From Salvator merianae (taxonomy: Eukaryota > Chordata > Lepidosauria > Squamata > Teiidae), in NCBI GenBank assembly GCA_003586115.2, contig QVOM02000034.1, positions 144,834,517-144,898,516 on the forward strand: 64,000 nucleotides of DNA. The letters are read 5' to 3'. The notes beneath the pieces were generated by a model, which did no database searches, was not told where the DNA came from, and worked only from the letters and a program-made list of their open reading frames with translations. The position numbers were made by a program, and so were the translations under genes. Within the stretch, counting starts at the first letter, position 1. Every line of letters starts with the position of its first letter. Positions 54,443 through 64,000 of this stretch are shown here, piece after piece.

Positions 54443-55379
54443 AATATGCGCAGAAATGGTCGATGTCTTCTCCCACCACTGGGAGTTCAGGACTAACATA
54501 AACATTGCAGCAGAGGCACTAATGCATCTTTTCTAACTGTTCAACATCAATCTATTGATCAGGACCAATTAAGTCACCATGAGAAGGCACAACTGGAATC
54601 CTTGCTTCGACATTTCCAAACCACATTTCAGTCAACTGTGGACAAATAGATGGTTTAGAGAGCTTTTAAAGACAAGACTATGCCTCTTCTTCTCCCTTCT
54701 GTTCCAAAGGTCCTTATCTAACAACTAAAAGTAACAGATCATTGTGACAATAAGAGGTAGGTACATAACTTTCTGATTCTTAGCATATTAACACTACCAT
54801 TAAGAACCCAGATCCAAGTGTCTATATGAATTTCACCACATGCTACCTATATCACAAAATACAGCATCTGAAATTTCCTCTTCTGCACTATTTAAAATAC
54901 AGCAACTCTTTTATTTTAAATAAGAAAGGTGTGGTATCAGTACAGAACACAAAAAGAAGGTTCATGCCAAAGGGAGAGAATGGAAGTGATATCAGGCTGA
55001 CAACTGAACTGCTGAAATAAGAGAAGTCTAACTATGGTAGTTGCAAGTAGGTGTTTTCCTCTTACTAGCAACTGACTGAAGATAGCTTAAGGCAGAAGGT
55101 TCAACAAAATTTAGCAGGAAAATATGAACTTGAGAGTAAAGGCCTAGCTACAGAATATCAAATCATGACCAGTAAGGTAAGGACTGAGACAAGGAATGCA
55201 CAAAACTTGAACATCTTCTGATAGCAAACAAAAAAGATTCTCCAGAGTCTAAAACAAAGTAAAGTATTAAGAGTAATTTTTAACCCACATTTTTGTCTCC
55301 TAAGAAGTCATATTTTGATGTGAACAGCAAAGAAGATCCTACTGTGAAGGTGACAAAGCACCCTGCTTCTTACCCTTAA

Positions 55380-55797
55380 CAGTTGTGGTAAGGATTGGGC
55401 ATGAGCCTGATCGGGCATTGTGCAGATGAACTGGGCATCGTGCAGCCTGATCTGGCATCACATGGCCTGATCACATAAGCCCAATTGTGCAGGCCAGACC
55501 ACCCTCTCGCGCAGGCCTGATCAGCTGATCATGCAGATGCGATCAGGCGACCGTGTGTGTGTGTTCAGATTCTCGGACTGGGCTGGAGCACTCCAGCCAT
55601 AGGTGAATGCAAACACACCCTACCGGCAGGTGATTATTACCTCCTGCTAGGGTTGTGGAGCGCTAATTAATGCTCCAGTGGTATCCATGATCAGGAGTGG
55701 ATGAAGCCTACTCCCGGCTGCTCAGCCTCCACCAAGTATGGAAGCACTTAGATAGCAAGCATGTTTGATGCTTGTAGGCCAAAGTATGAACAGGCCC
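55380..55797. mobile_element. GC-rich inverted-repeat element
   Basis: Right end AAAGTATGAACAGGCCC with AGCAAGCATGTTTGATGCTTG just inside. The left half is built of irregularly repeated GCCTGATC words. Related to 40.76 and 43.77 kb. Left border uncertain. Confidence 0.58.
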
Positions 55798-56545
55798 AAT
55801 ATTTCTAACAAATTGCCAGTATACCTCTCTCTAAGCATTTCAATGACTCACTACTGCATGCTTTGCTGCTGAAAGCCTGAGTTCAGAGATGAATTCTGCA
55901 GCATGCTGGGACTTTTTTCCTGGCCAGCAGCCATTTTCCCACTTGTCTTTGGGCAGTGAGGAAGGTGCTTGGCACGGCTGTTCTTGGAAAAAACAACTTC
56001 TCAGTGTAGATGCATAGATTTTGGTACTTGATTTAGAGTGCTTGTGATTGCTTTGTATTCCTTTCAGGTTTTTTGAGTGTGGAGTGTGTGATGTGTGATG
56101 GTGGAGTGGAGAGGAGAGGATCATTGATGTGTTTGTTCTGTGGATTGATTTGGCTGTTTGATGGGTTTGGATTGCCTTGTGCTTTGATGTGGTGGAAAAG
56201 TCACATCAGAGTGTTTCAGGAGTGCAGTCTGTGGATGGTCTGGGTTTTCATGTGGGGGTGACTGAGAAATTTCTAACTGAGACTATAAAATAGTAAGTTT
56301 TACACTTAATTTACCACCAAGAATTTCACATTCACTGGTCACTTTAGCACATTAAAGATAAATAAAAACTTCTCCATTCCTGTGCATTGCTTTTCCCAAT
56401 TCCCCATTCTCTTCATTTTTTCACTTTTTATTTAATAAAGTTGGCATGAGGTTACTGTTTCTCCTTACATCATCTTGAATGTTGACTTGTTTTTACTTTT
56501 CATAAACCTTTCAATTATGCTCCAAACTAGAGCTCTTTATACATA

Positions 56546-58132
56546 CAGTACTGTGCAAAAGTTTTAGGCAGGTGTGGAAAAAAATGCTGCAAAGGAAGAA
56601 TGCTTTCGAAAATAAAAGTGTTAATAGTTTATTTTTATTAATGTACAAAATGCAAAGTGAATGAACAAAAGTGATAGCTAAATCAAATCAATATTTGGTG
56701 TGACCACCCTTTCCCTTCAAAACAGCATCACTTCTTCTACATACACTTGCAAACAGTCAGGGATTTTGTAGAATATGGTCAGGTGTATGATTAACCAATT
56801 GTATCAAACAGGTGATAAAGATCATCATGTTCATATGTAGGATGAAACACACTCATTAACTGAAACAGAAACAGCTATGTAGGAGGCTAAAAACTGGGTG
56901 AGGAACAGCCACACTCTGCTCTAAAGGTAAGGTTGTTGAAGAAAGCTTCATGTCACAGGGCATACACCATGGCAAGACTGAGCACAGCAACAAGACACAA
57001 GGTAATTATACTACATCAGCAAGGTCTCTCCCACACAAAGATGTCAAAGGAGACTGGGGTTTCTAGATGTGCTGTTCAAGCTCTCTTGAAGAAGCACAAA
57101 GAAACAGGCAACACTGAGGACCGTAGACACAGTGGTCAGTCAATGAAACTTAGTGCAGCAGATACTTGCACATCATGCTTACTTCCCTTCAAAGTTGGAA
57201 GATGTTCACCAGTGCCATCAGCTGAGAACTGGCAGAAACCAGTGGGACCCGGGTATACCTATCTACTGTTAAGAGAAGACTGCCCAGAAGTGGTTTTCAT
57301 AGAAGAATTGCAGCCCAAAAGCCATAACTTCATGTGGAAACAAGGCCAAGTGCCTCAACTATGCACAAAAGCATAGGAACTGGGGTGCAGAAAAATGGCA
57401 GCAGGTGCTCAGGACTGATGCGTCAAAATTTGAAATATCTGACTGTAACAGAAGGCAGGTTGTTCACTGAAGTGCTGGAGAGCAGTACAATAATGAGTGT
57501 CTGCAGGCAACAATGAAGCATGGTGGAGATTCATTGCAAGCCTGGGGCTGCATTTCAGCAAATAGAGTTAGGGAGCTGGTCAGAATTAATGCTATCTTCA
57601 ATGCTGAGAAATACAGGCAGATACTTATCCGTCATGCAGTACCATCAGGGAGGCATCTGATTAGCTCCAAATTTATTCTACAGCAGGACAATGACCCCAA
57701 ACATAAAACCAATGTCATTAAGGACTATCTTCAGCATAAAGAAGAGCAAGGACTCCTGGAAGTGATGATACAGCCCAACAGAGCCCTGATCTCAACATCA
57801 TCAAGTCTCTCTGGGATTCCATGAAGAGACAGAAGAATTTGAACAAGCCTACATCCACAGAAGATCTGTGGTTAGTTCTCCAAGATGTTTGGAGCAACCT
57901 TCCTGCCAGGTTCCTTCAAAACTGTGTGCAAGTGTATCTAGAAGAACTGATGCTGTTTTGAAGGGAAAGGGCGGTCACACCAAATATCAATTTGATTTAG
58001 ATTTCCCTTTTGTTCATTCATTTTGCATTTGGTTAATTGAAAAAAAATAAATTATGAACACTTCTATTTTTGAAAGCATTCTTCCTTTGCAACGTTTTTT
58101 CCATAGCTGCCTAAAAGTTTTGCACAGTACTG
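56546..58132 (+). mobile_element. Tc1-like (Tc1/mariner) DNA transposon, full length, inactive
   Basis: 1,587 bp with terminal inverted repeats of about 75-78 bp starting CAGTACTGTGCAAAA. It is flanked by TA on both sides (56544-56545 and 58133-58134), the Tc1/mariner target. A transposase remnant runs on the plus strand. ATG at 56969 opens MARLSTATRHKVI, leading into an N-terminal helix-turn-helix DNA-binding region. Further on, a RTDASKFEIS segment near 57.41 kb holds the first catalytic Asp, and QQDNDPKHKT near 57.69 kb the second. In the frame following the last shift, SPDLNIIKSLWD has Lys where the third catalytic Glu of a DD34E enzyme is expected. Frameshifts and stops break the frame at several places. 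Non-functional copy; ends still well preserved. Confidence 0.93.
56969..57958 (+). pseudogene. Broken Tc1-like transposase
   Basis: The decayed transposase frame inside the Tc1-like element. Two longer open pieces are seen, 56969-57376 and 57513-57824, with further coding traces to about 57958 ending in LPARFLQNCVQVYLEELMLF-like sequence. At least two frame changes and several stops separate them. The third catalytic acidic residue is replaced by Lys. Function, DNA cutting and rejoining at TA sites, is family knowledge only. Confidence 0.85.
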
Positions 58133-58369
58133 TACTTGTTCTGAGCAATATGTGAAAATGGAGCTTCAGTAGAAGCTGGTTCCTTAATTAATTTAATAGG
58201 AGGCTTCATGTCACCCAGTAAGGCAAGTACAGGTATTTAATTTAAACACTTAATGCTGCAGCCAAGGTGAATAAAATCACTCCTATTTTTTTCAAAATAT
58301 TAAAAGAAATAAATCAAATTTTAAAATTATCTTAATTTTTTAGATATTTAGATCAAAGGCACTGTTTTG

Positions 58370-58564
58370 TTGGGTATCACGGAGTTGTGGCCGACTTCTG
58401 GTTGACTGCATGGAGGCCTCCATGGACACCTCTATGCAGTTTTCTTGGCAATGATATAGAAGTGGTTTTCCATTGCCTACTTCCAGGGAGGGGCTAGGGA
58501 TCAAACAGGCAATCTTCTGCTTTCCAGGCAAGTTGCTATATCACTGAGCTAAAGCCATTCCCCA
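58370..58564 (-). mobile_element. tRNA-derived SINE
   Basis: On the minus strand the head reads GGGGAATGGCTTTAGCTCAG with a box-A-like TTAGCTCAGTGATA. Box-B-like GTTTGATCCCT follows at 58496-58506. The spacing fits the internal RNA polymerase III promoter of a tRNA-related SINE. A body follows with GTAGGCAATGGAAAACCAC. No tRNA function is expected, since the cloverleaf is not intact. Confidence 0.72.
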
Positions 58565-58654
58565 AATACTAATTATACGGCTTCTGTGGGTGGGTTATAT
58601 TTTAATTGTGTTTTTAGTATATTGGCTGAAGGGTGAGATATAAATACGGAAATA

Positions 58655-58682
58655 ACAATAAATAAATAAATAAATAAATAAT
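58655..58682. repeat. AAAT tetranucleotide repeat
   Basis: About six copies of AAAT following an L2-type tail (GGGTGAGATATAAATACGG). Confidence 0.85.
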
Positions 58683-59399
58683 GCTATATGAAAATATACT
58701 AATTGTAGCTTAGGAGAGAAAACTGGACAGAAGAATCTGGATAAAAAATGTAAAAATGATCTCATCTGAAAATATGTTTGTAATGATTCTCTATCTATGA
58801 GTAAAACAAGCATGCATAGAAAGTCAAACAGTAAAACAAAGACATGCAAATTTGCCCACAAGGTTTTTAACTGAAAAGTATTTTAAAAATACCTTTATTA
58901 CAGCCCCTGAAAAAGTCAATTTTTGCCTGAAAAATGTTGGGTTATGAGGAATATCTAAGAATTTTCTGATTGTACTTTAAGGCTTAGTGTCTTTTTTTTT
59001 TTTTACTTTTGCTTTGTTGGTTGCTACCTGTTTTTGTATTCTTGGTTCTGACAAATTGTTGTAAGTTTTATATATTTATAGCTGTATTTGTATGACTGTG
59101 CAATAACAAAGTTGTCTGGACAGTTTACACTCACACATAGAAAACACAGCATAAAATTAAAAACAACATGAATATATCACATTAATTAAGAGTATTTTTT
59201 TTTAAAAAAAATTGATTATTAGCACATTTTTTTTTTTAAAAAAAATCACAATTAATTAATGGATGGAGATGATTCATATCTTGTCCCCAACCATATATCT
59301 GCTATATCACTAATATTATCAAATTATCATTCTCTTTTTTTGTTGTTGCTGTTGTTGTTGAAAATTATTCTGAAACCAATTCAGAGTACCTAACAGATT

Positions 59400-59795
59400 T
59401 GTCTGGATGACGCCACTGGTCCAGACCAGGCCCCACACCAGTTTCAAAGCTTTCACAAGCTTTTGGGTCAGGTTCTGAAGGGCTAAGAATGAAAGATCCT
59501 AGCCTCAGAGCATTTTGACAGCACACTTTGGTGTGTCACCAAAATGGATCCGCTAGTAGTCAGAAACAGAGACATGCATTTTTCACTTCTCCATGTTACA
59601 GACCATAGCAAGCTAGCACATTGGTAGATCTGTTTAATCAGATCAACCAGCAATTCAGAGCAAAGACCCCTTGATCTGGATCAGTCTTCCTGTTCTGCTT
59701 GGATGGAGAATACTAGCGGTGGGTGGGGCCTCATGTATTCTGTGTGGCAAGCCCATAATCCCTTCCTGATTCTAATGGCCAGTGCAGAAAGGCCC
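59400..59795. mobile_element. Interspersed repeat ending GTGCAGAAAGGCCC
   Basis: Right end CAGTGCAGAAAGGCCC. The interior shares CCAGTTTCAAAGC, ACCAAAATGG and GAAAGATCC words with repeats near 19.4, 23.1, 42.8, 54.0 and 62.0 kb. Left border not defined. Confidence 0.45.
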
Positions 59796-60762
59796 TAAGT
59801 TCTGAAAGAAAGGCCTGTTGGGGAGTAGTATTCCAACTCCCTTACTTAGGAATGCTCTACTCCAGCAAACACAAGCTGTTTCTTAATCACACTCAGGAAA
59901 ACATGAATTAGAAAAAAAAATTAGAACCCTATTGTTCCCAATGAAATGAAGGACAAAGATTATTTTCACAGGAGCTAGGTGGCCATTTTCTACACAAAGT
60001 GTAACCTAATAAACTTGATTACAGTCAAGGACAAATACCTCTTACCACTCACTGGAACTTAATTGACTGTACCCAGCAGGGAAAAATCTTTACTTAACTG
60101 AACTTAGAAAAAGATCATCACAGGCACCATATGTGGGAGGGAGAAGCATGGAGAACAGCATTTAACTGCAGGTATGGACAATCTGAATATTCACTAATGT
60201 AATTTTGACTGTCCTTTGAACCCTTTCAGCATTCTTCCATGTTCTTTTCCATAAATAATAATGTATCCAATAAGATTACATATTGAGGGCTGCTCTGAGA
60301 GTCTTTCTATAACATATAAATATATTAAGTAAATAAATAAACATCATTGCATGCTCTGATGATATTCTTACCTTTTAGGAACATTTCCTTAGTGCACAAG
60401 ATTGTGTAATGCCTTTAGAATGTGTATCCCACAGAGATGAATTAGACTTTCTGGATACTGAATTTCAGCAAAACTGGTTAAAATAAATCACAGAAAGCTG
60501 CTTCTGTCCTGAACTTACATCCCCAGAACAGAACACCAATTACAAAGTTTCTTGCAGTTTGCAAAAAGGAAGTTAGTTTATCTCAGAGATCTGCTTTAAC
60601 ATCTCTACTTAAAGGTGAGTTTGCTGGCAAAAATAAAATTAAAACTAAACAGAAACAGCCAAATACCCCAGAGATCATCTGGTTGTGGTCTTATTGTACT
60701 ACAGATCTGTTATAAAGTATTCATTTGGCCTTTCTGCTTATACAGAATATGAATTAACTTAC

Positions 60763-60879
60763 CACAAGATGGCATTTCATCAGATTTATCTCCACAGTCA
60801 TCTTCCTGATCACATAGCCATGAACTTGAAATACAACGCCCATTCTGACAAGAAAACTGGCCAGCTTGACATGTCCTTG
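60763..60879 (-). CDS. LRP1B: LRP1B exon: LDL-receptor class A repeat (CR5-like)
   Basis: 117 bp exon, phase 1 at both ends, only 657 bp downstream of the previous exon. It encodes one complete LDLa repeat beginning [16 protein letters not shown]. Six cysteines are present, with the acidic calcium site [13 protein letters not shown]. The split alanine codon at its start joins exactly to the exon at 61.6 kb. The acceptor is CTTAAG preceded by a weak pyrimidine tract; an alternative AG four bases further in would break the reading frame, so the outer one was chosen. The donor is GTAAGT. The long 17.6 kb intron follows this exon. Confidence 0.92.
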
Positions 60880-61536
60880 CTTAAGACATAAAGGACAATA
60901 AAGATGAGAAAACAGAGTCCAAATGAAGTCTAGCTGAACATTCCAAATACTTTATGCACTGTATATATCATTAGCATTTAGCATTCAAATATTTATTTAT
61001 TGAAAGAGCTTCTTGCTAAATGACATCACTGTATCTTAATGACCTCATCCAGTGTTTAATACATCAACTGAATTTCAATTTGCTATTTATTTTAGCAAAT
61101 TATTAGAACAATTGGCAAAATTAAAATGAATAATGAATATTTAATTCCATTTCTATTTGAAATTCAAAATCTAGTTTTGTAGCCACTGCTTATTGAAAAG
61201 TTACATTAAAAGCAAACAGATTAGTTACCACGAAAACAGACAGTGATTTGACATTTCAATTATTAAACTACTGAAATACAGTAACAGACTAGAAGCAAAG
61301 TCAAGACACATGAATAGATTAATTATGAAATGAATTTGAAAAGCAAAACCAAACTCAGAGAATTAGTGAAATCTGTTTACCTGTTTTTAAGAGTGTCAAA
61401 GTTATTTAAATCTGCACTATTCTAATGATCATTAGAATGTTCAGCAAGGATTATCGTTAGATCTTCAAGATTCCCAATATTATAATAGCTGATTAAGAAG
61501 AAAAAGTAGTACGTTTTTGCTTCTTCCCCCCTTTAC
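60880..61536 (-). other. LRP1B intron, 657 bp
   Basis: Short AT-rich intron between two LDLa exons. No repeat or gene is recognised. Confidence 0.85.
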
Positions 61537-61662
61537 CTGCACAAGTTTCATTTGATTCATCTTCATCACTGCCACAGTCATTTGTTCCATCACAAAGCCA
61601 CCTCTTAGGGATGCAGCGGTTATTTTGGCACTTAAATTGATCAGCAGGACAGCTGTGATTAA
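61537..61662 (-). CDS. LRP1B: LRP1B exon: LDL-receptor class A repeat (CR4-like)
   Basis: First coding exon of the window in transcription order: 126 bp, phase 1 at both ends. It encodes one whole LDLa repeat starting [11 protein letters not shown] and continuing through [13 protein letters not shown]. All six cysteines are present, and acidic calcium-cage residues follow the fourth cysteine (CDGTNDCG, then SDEDE). LDLa repeats bind ligands through a calcium-stabilised acidic patch outside the cell. Two N-glycosylation sequons (NHS and NET) are visible. The acceptor reads TTTCCAG and the donor GTAAAG. The repeat resembles LRP1 CR4, so at least the preceding repeat (CR3) should lie upstream of the window. 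The one-module-per-exon layout with phase-1 borders is typical of this family. Confidence 0.93.
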
Positions 61663-63623
61663 CTGGAAACAAAACACTATATTTAATTATATGCATGTAT
61701 CTGACATATTATTGCTGCCCTACTAAAAATATGCATTGTAATATATAGCCTTCCTTTTTTTAAAAGTAGTCAGCTCAACTCTGGCAATGCAGACCCAAAA
61801 TAAAGGAAATGGGACAAATTACAAAATTAGTATTTTTATCTCTTACTAATTTTCCTGCTTTAGAATCGTTTTACAATTGCAATGTTTTGGTCATGAAAAT
61901 GAAATAAAATAATTCGTCATTCTAGGAAGAATTGGCTTCAAAGACTCTTTCTGCTCTAGGTTGGTGGACCAACCCAATAAGGCCTCTGGAATGCCTTGTC
62001 TGCACTATAGACCAGGATACTGGAAAGCCACGTTTCCTGGCAGTGTATTCAGTCTGCACTGTATAAGGTATTGAAGTGGGCTAGGGCACAAAAATGGTGA
62101 TATGGACTGATTGCAAGCAATCAAAGCAGCATTCCAGGCTGATATACTGGACCAGGAACTTGTGTGCAGATTACACATCCAAGATCACCAGTGCCATTTC
62201 ACCAGTATACTACAGCTAAGAGCTCAGCACTGTTTCACCAGGCACCCGGAAGCAGTGCTAGGTGTGTGCTACTTCTGGGCATTCAATCAAAACAGCCCTA
62301 GCTGGCAATTATGAAGGTCTGGAACTTTCTTTCCTGGTGTCCATATTTGGGCCAGGGCAGCACAGCTTAATTCATACCATGCCCTCATGAACAATTAAAG
62401 ACACAGGTTCAAGAATCTCTAATCTTATAGTTAGTTATGAATTATTCATTATTTAAATTCTCTACTTTATTGAAATAAATACACAAACATACACCCTTCT
62501 TAGCAAAAGCAGTACAAAAGCTTTGATAGTGATTTACTAGATAACAGGTACTAGATATTTATTATTTATAATTAGGTTTTCAAATTGGTTTTTTTGGTGC
62601 TTTTTATACTTCAGCATTCATCAGAACCTTAAACAAATGAATGGCTGCTATGCCATAGTGAAAACTATAAACCCTTGGTTTTGTATTGTTTGGGTTTTTT
62701 TTGGATTAGTGAAGCACAAGAATCTCATAATAAATATCAGAGATATGGATAACAATATACAATGTCTTGAAAAAGTATTTATGTCCTTTCTTATTTCTTC
62801 TATTACACTTCTATTTGTCACACTTGCTGCTAAGTTTAGAGGGACAATTACTTTTTCAGATGGATGATATAAGTGTTGGATAACTTTCTTCCTTTACTAG
62901 ATGAAGTTATAATCTGAAAGCTGTATTTTGTGTTTACTCAGGTTGTCTTTGTTTCATATTGAATTTTATTTGAAGATCTGAAACAATTAGTGACAAATAT
63001 GCAAAAACAGAATAAATCGGGAATTGGACATATAATTGGACATATAATTACACTGTCTTTATTCAGAAATTCTGTTAGCTTATTATGAAGCTCACCAATT
63101 TGCCTGGTGGATGTGTTTTTTAAAAAATCTTACCATCAACTTAATGACCATGAAACATTGCTCATGATACCCATGTAATATGTTCTTCCATATTTAGTGC
63201 ATATTTTATGTCATTACCCACTATTGCATGTCTTCATAATTATTATCTATGCACACCTATAAAATTAATGGAGGTAAAGGCAATGCATAACAAATAAGAC
63301 AACATTTAACAAGGACTGTTATAGCTCAGATCAAGAAAGAAAGATGAAGGAGAGCAGGCTTGTTTCCTTTCCGCTGTTTCTTTGGCAAAAGTTCAAGCAA
63401 CTATGGTAAGGCACACATAGGAGCTGTGTCCATAACAACCTACCATGGTCTTTATTCTTAAGATCTAGAGAAAACAAGAACGCTAACCTGTTTCAAAGAT
63501 TTTAGTCCATTTCTCATCCTAAGAATCCCCCCTCCTTTTTTTGTCTCTTCATTCACTTAAAAAGTTCTGTGTGTTTTAATATATGATAGAGGGGAAAAAG
63601 AAAGAGGAAGACAGTGCAATCTT

Positions 63624-63757
63624 AGAATGTAAGAACATAAGAGGAGCCCTGCTGCGTCAGGCCATAGCTCACCTAGTTGAGCATCCTGTTTCACACAGTA
63701 GCCCACCAATTGCTTCTGGGCATTCTCAAGCAGAATAAAAAGACAAAACCTTCACCA
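63624..63757 (-). mobile_element. CR1-like LINE 3' end
   Basis: Plus-strand text AAGAACATAAGAGGAGCCC, then CCTAGTTGAGCATCCTG and TTGCTTCTGGGCATTCTCAA, is the antisense of the 11.6-12.0 kb element and matches 6.5 kb. It stops where the next element begins. Confidence 0.7.
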
Positions 63758-64000
63758 GGGGTGTTTTTACACATATTCTAATGTGGTAATTGATTATGCA
63801 GCATAGATACTGTCCACACTACGTGGCCATAATGCCTTACCTGAACTGGTGTTCATGTGACCACCAGGGCTGTGCAGCGCGCAGGTGTGCCCAGGTGTGT
63901 GCAGGCATGTGTAGGCACACACAGGTGTGATCAGACAATTGCACAGACACAATTGGTTGATCATGCAGGCCCGGCTGTCATGCTGCACAGTAAGTGTGAA
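63758..64000. mobile_element. GC-rich inverted-repeat element, left part (runs off the window)
   Basis: Left end GGGGTGTTTTTACACATA with a TGATTATGC stretch inside. The interior words (GATCATGCAGGCCCG, CTGTCATGCTGCACAGTAAG) match the 40.76 and 43.77 kb elements. Cut by the window end. Confidence 0.5.

Larger units (their letters stand above)
43150..60762 (-). other. LRP1B intron, 17,613 bp
   Basis: The largest complete intron of the window and the main landing site for transposons. It holds a truncated GC-rich element (43.77-44.16 kb), a GATA array, an L2 end (44.9-45.2 kb), an L1 end (45.6-46.5 kb), a chromovirus pol (47.3-49.8 kb), a run of inverted-repeat elements (50.6-55.8 kb), a Tc1-like transposon (56.5-58.1 kb), a tRNA-derived SINE (58.4-58.56 kb) and a further repeat at 59.4-59.8 kb. 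No exon is missing: the flanking LDLa repeats are consecutive in LRP1. Confidence 0.8.
61663..64000 (-). other. Intron upstream of the 61.6 kb exon (incomplete)
   Basis: Contains an unclassified interspersed repeat (about 61.97-62.36 kb), a CR1-like end (63.62-63.75 kb) and the left part of a GC-rich inverted-repeat element running off the window (from about 63.76 kb). 62.4-63.6 kb is AT-rich without recognisable features. Confidence 0.7.

Noticed and set aside
58495..58564. tRNA gene
   Set aside because: Box A and box B are present, but the sequence is joined to a SINE body and the cloverleaf stems are not intact.

Overview
This is nuclear DNA of a vertebrate, most likely a squamate reptile (lizard or gecko group). 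No bacterial, phage or organellar genes are present. The only host gene found is a partial LRP1B (LDL receptor-related protein 1B) on the minus strand. It runs from about 61.7 kb down to 7.7 kb. Eleven coding exons (1,941 bp, 647 codons) are joined by introns of 0.66 to 17.6 kb. All exons have GT/AG borders, compatible phases and no internal stop. LRP1B is preferred over its paralogue LRP1 because of residue choices (for example [20 protein letters not shown] and [15 protein letters not shown]) and the very large introns. The squamate assignment is an inference from the repeats: L2 and CR1-like tails, lizard-type L1 remnants, a tRNA-derived SINE, and many DNA transposons with little decay.

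Protein order from high to low coordinate: seven LDL-receptor class A repeats (exons at 61.6, 60.8, 43.1, 42.0, 32.1 and 26.3 kb), two EGF-like modules in one exon (23.7 kb), then YWTD beta-propeller blades (18.3, 14.2, 9.7 and 7.8 kb). By comparison with LRP1 this is the end of ligand-binding cluster II (CR4 to CR10) followed by the next propeller. The window contains neither the start nor the end of the gene. The exon expected after 7.7 kb was not found in 1-7701.

Everything else is intron, largely built of transposable elements. From left to right: a decayed L1-type LINE (1.4-5.4 kb) with a younger L1 3' end nested inside it; CR1-like ends (6.5, 11.6 and 63.6 kb); a 1.2 kb GC-rich inverted-repeat element (10.1-11.3 kb); a 1,248 bp hAT-like element with 8 bp target duplication and an internal 47 bp tandem array (24.7-25.9 kb); a related small hAT-like element (30.1 kb); L2 pieces (34.0 and 44.9 kb); a lizard-type L1 end (45.6 kb); a decayed Ty3/Gypsy chromovirus pol (47.3-49.8 kb, minus); a near full-length but dead Tc1-like transposon (56.5-58.1 kb); and a tRNA-derived SINE (58.4 kb).

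The most unusual signal is a set of more than ten inverted-repeat or foldback elements with different interiors but a common end resembling GGGCCTTTCTGCACTT. Four of them carry exact 3 bp flanking duplications. No cellular system other than the LRP1B receptor is encoded here.
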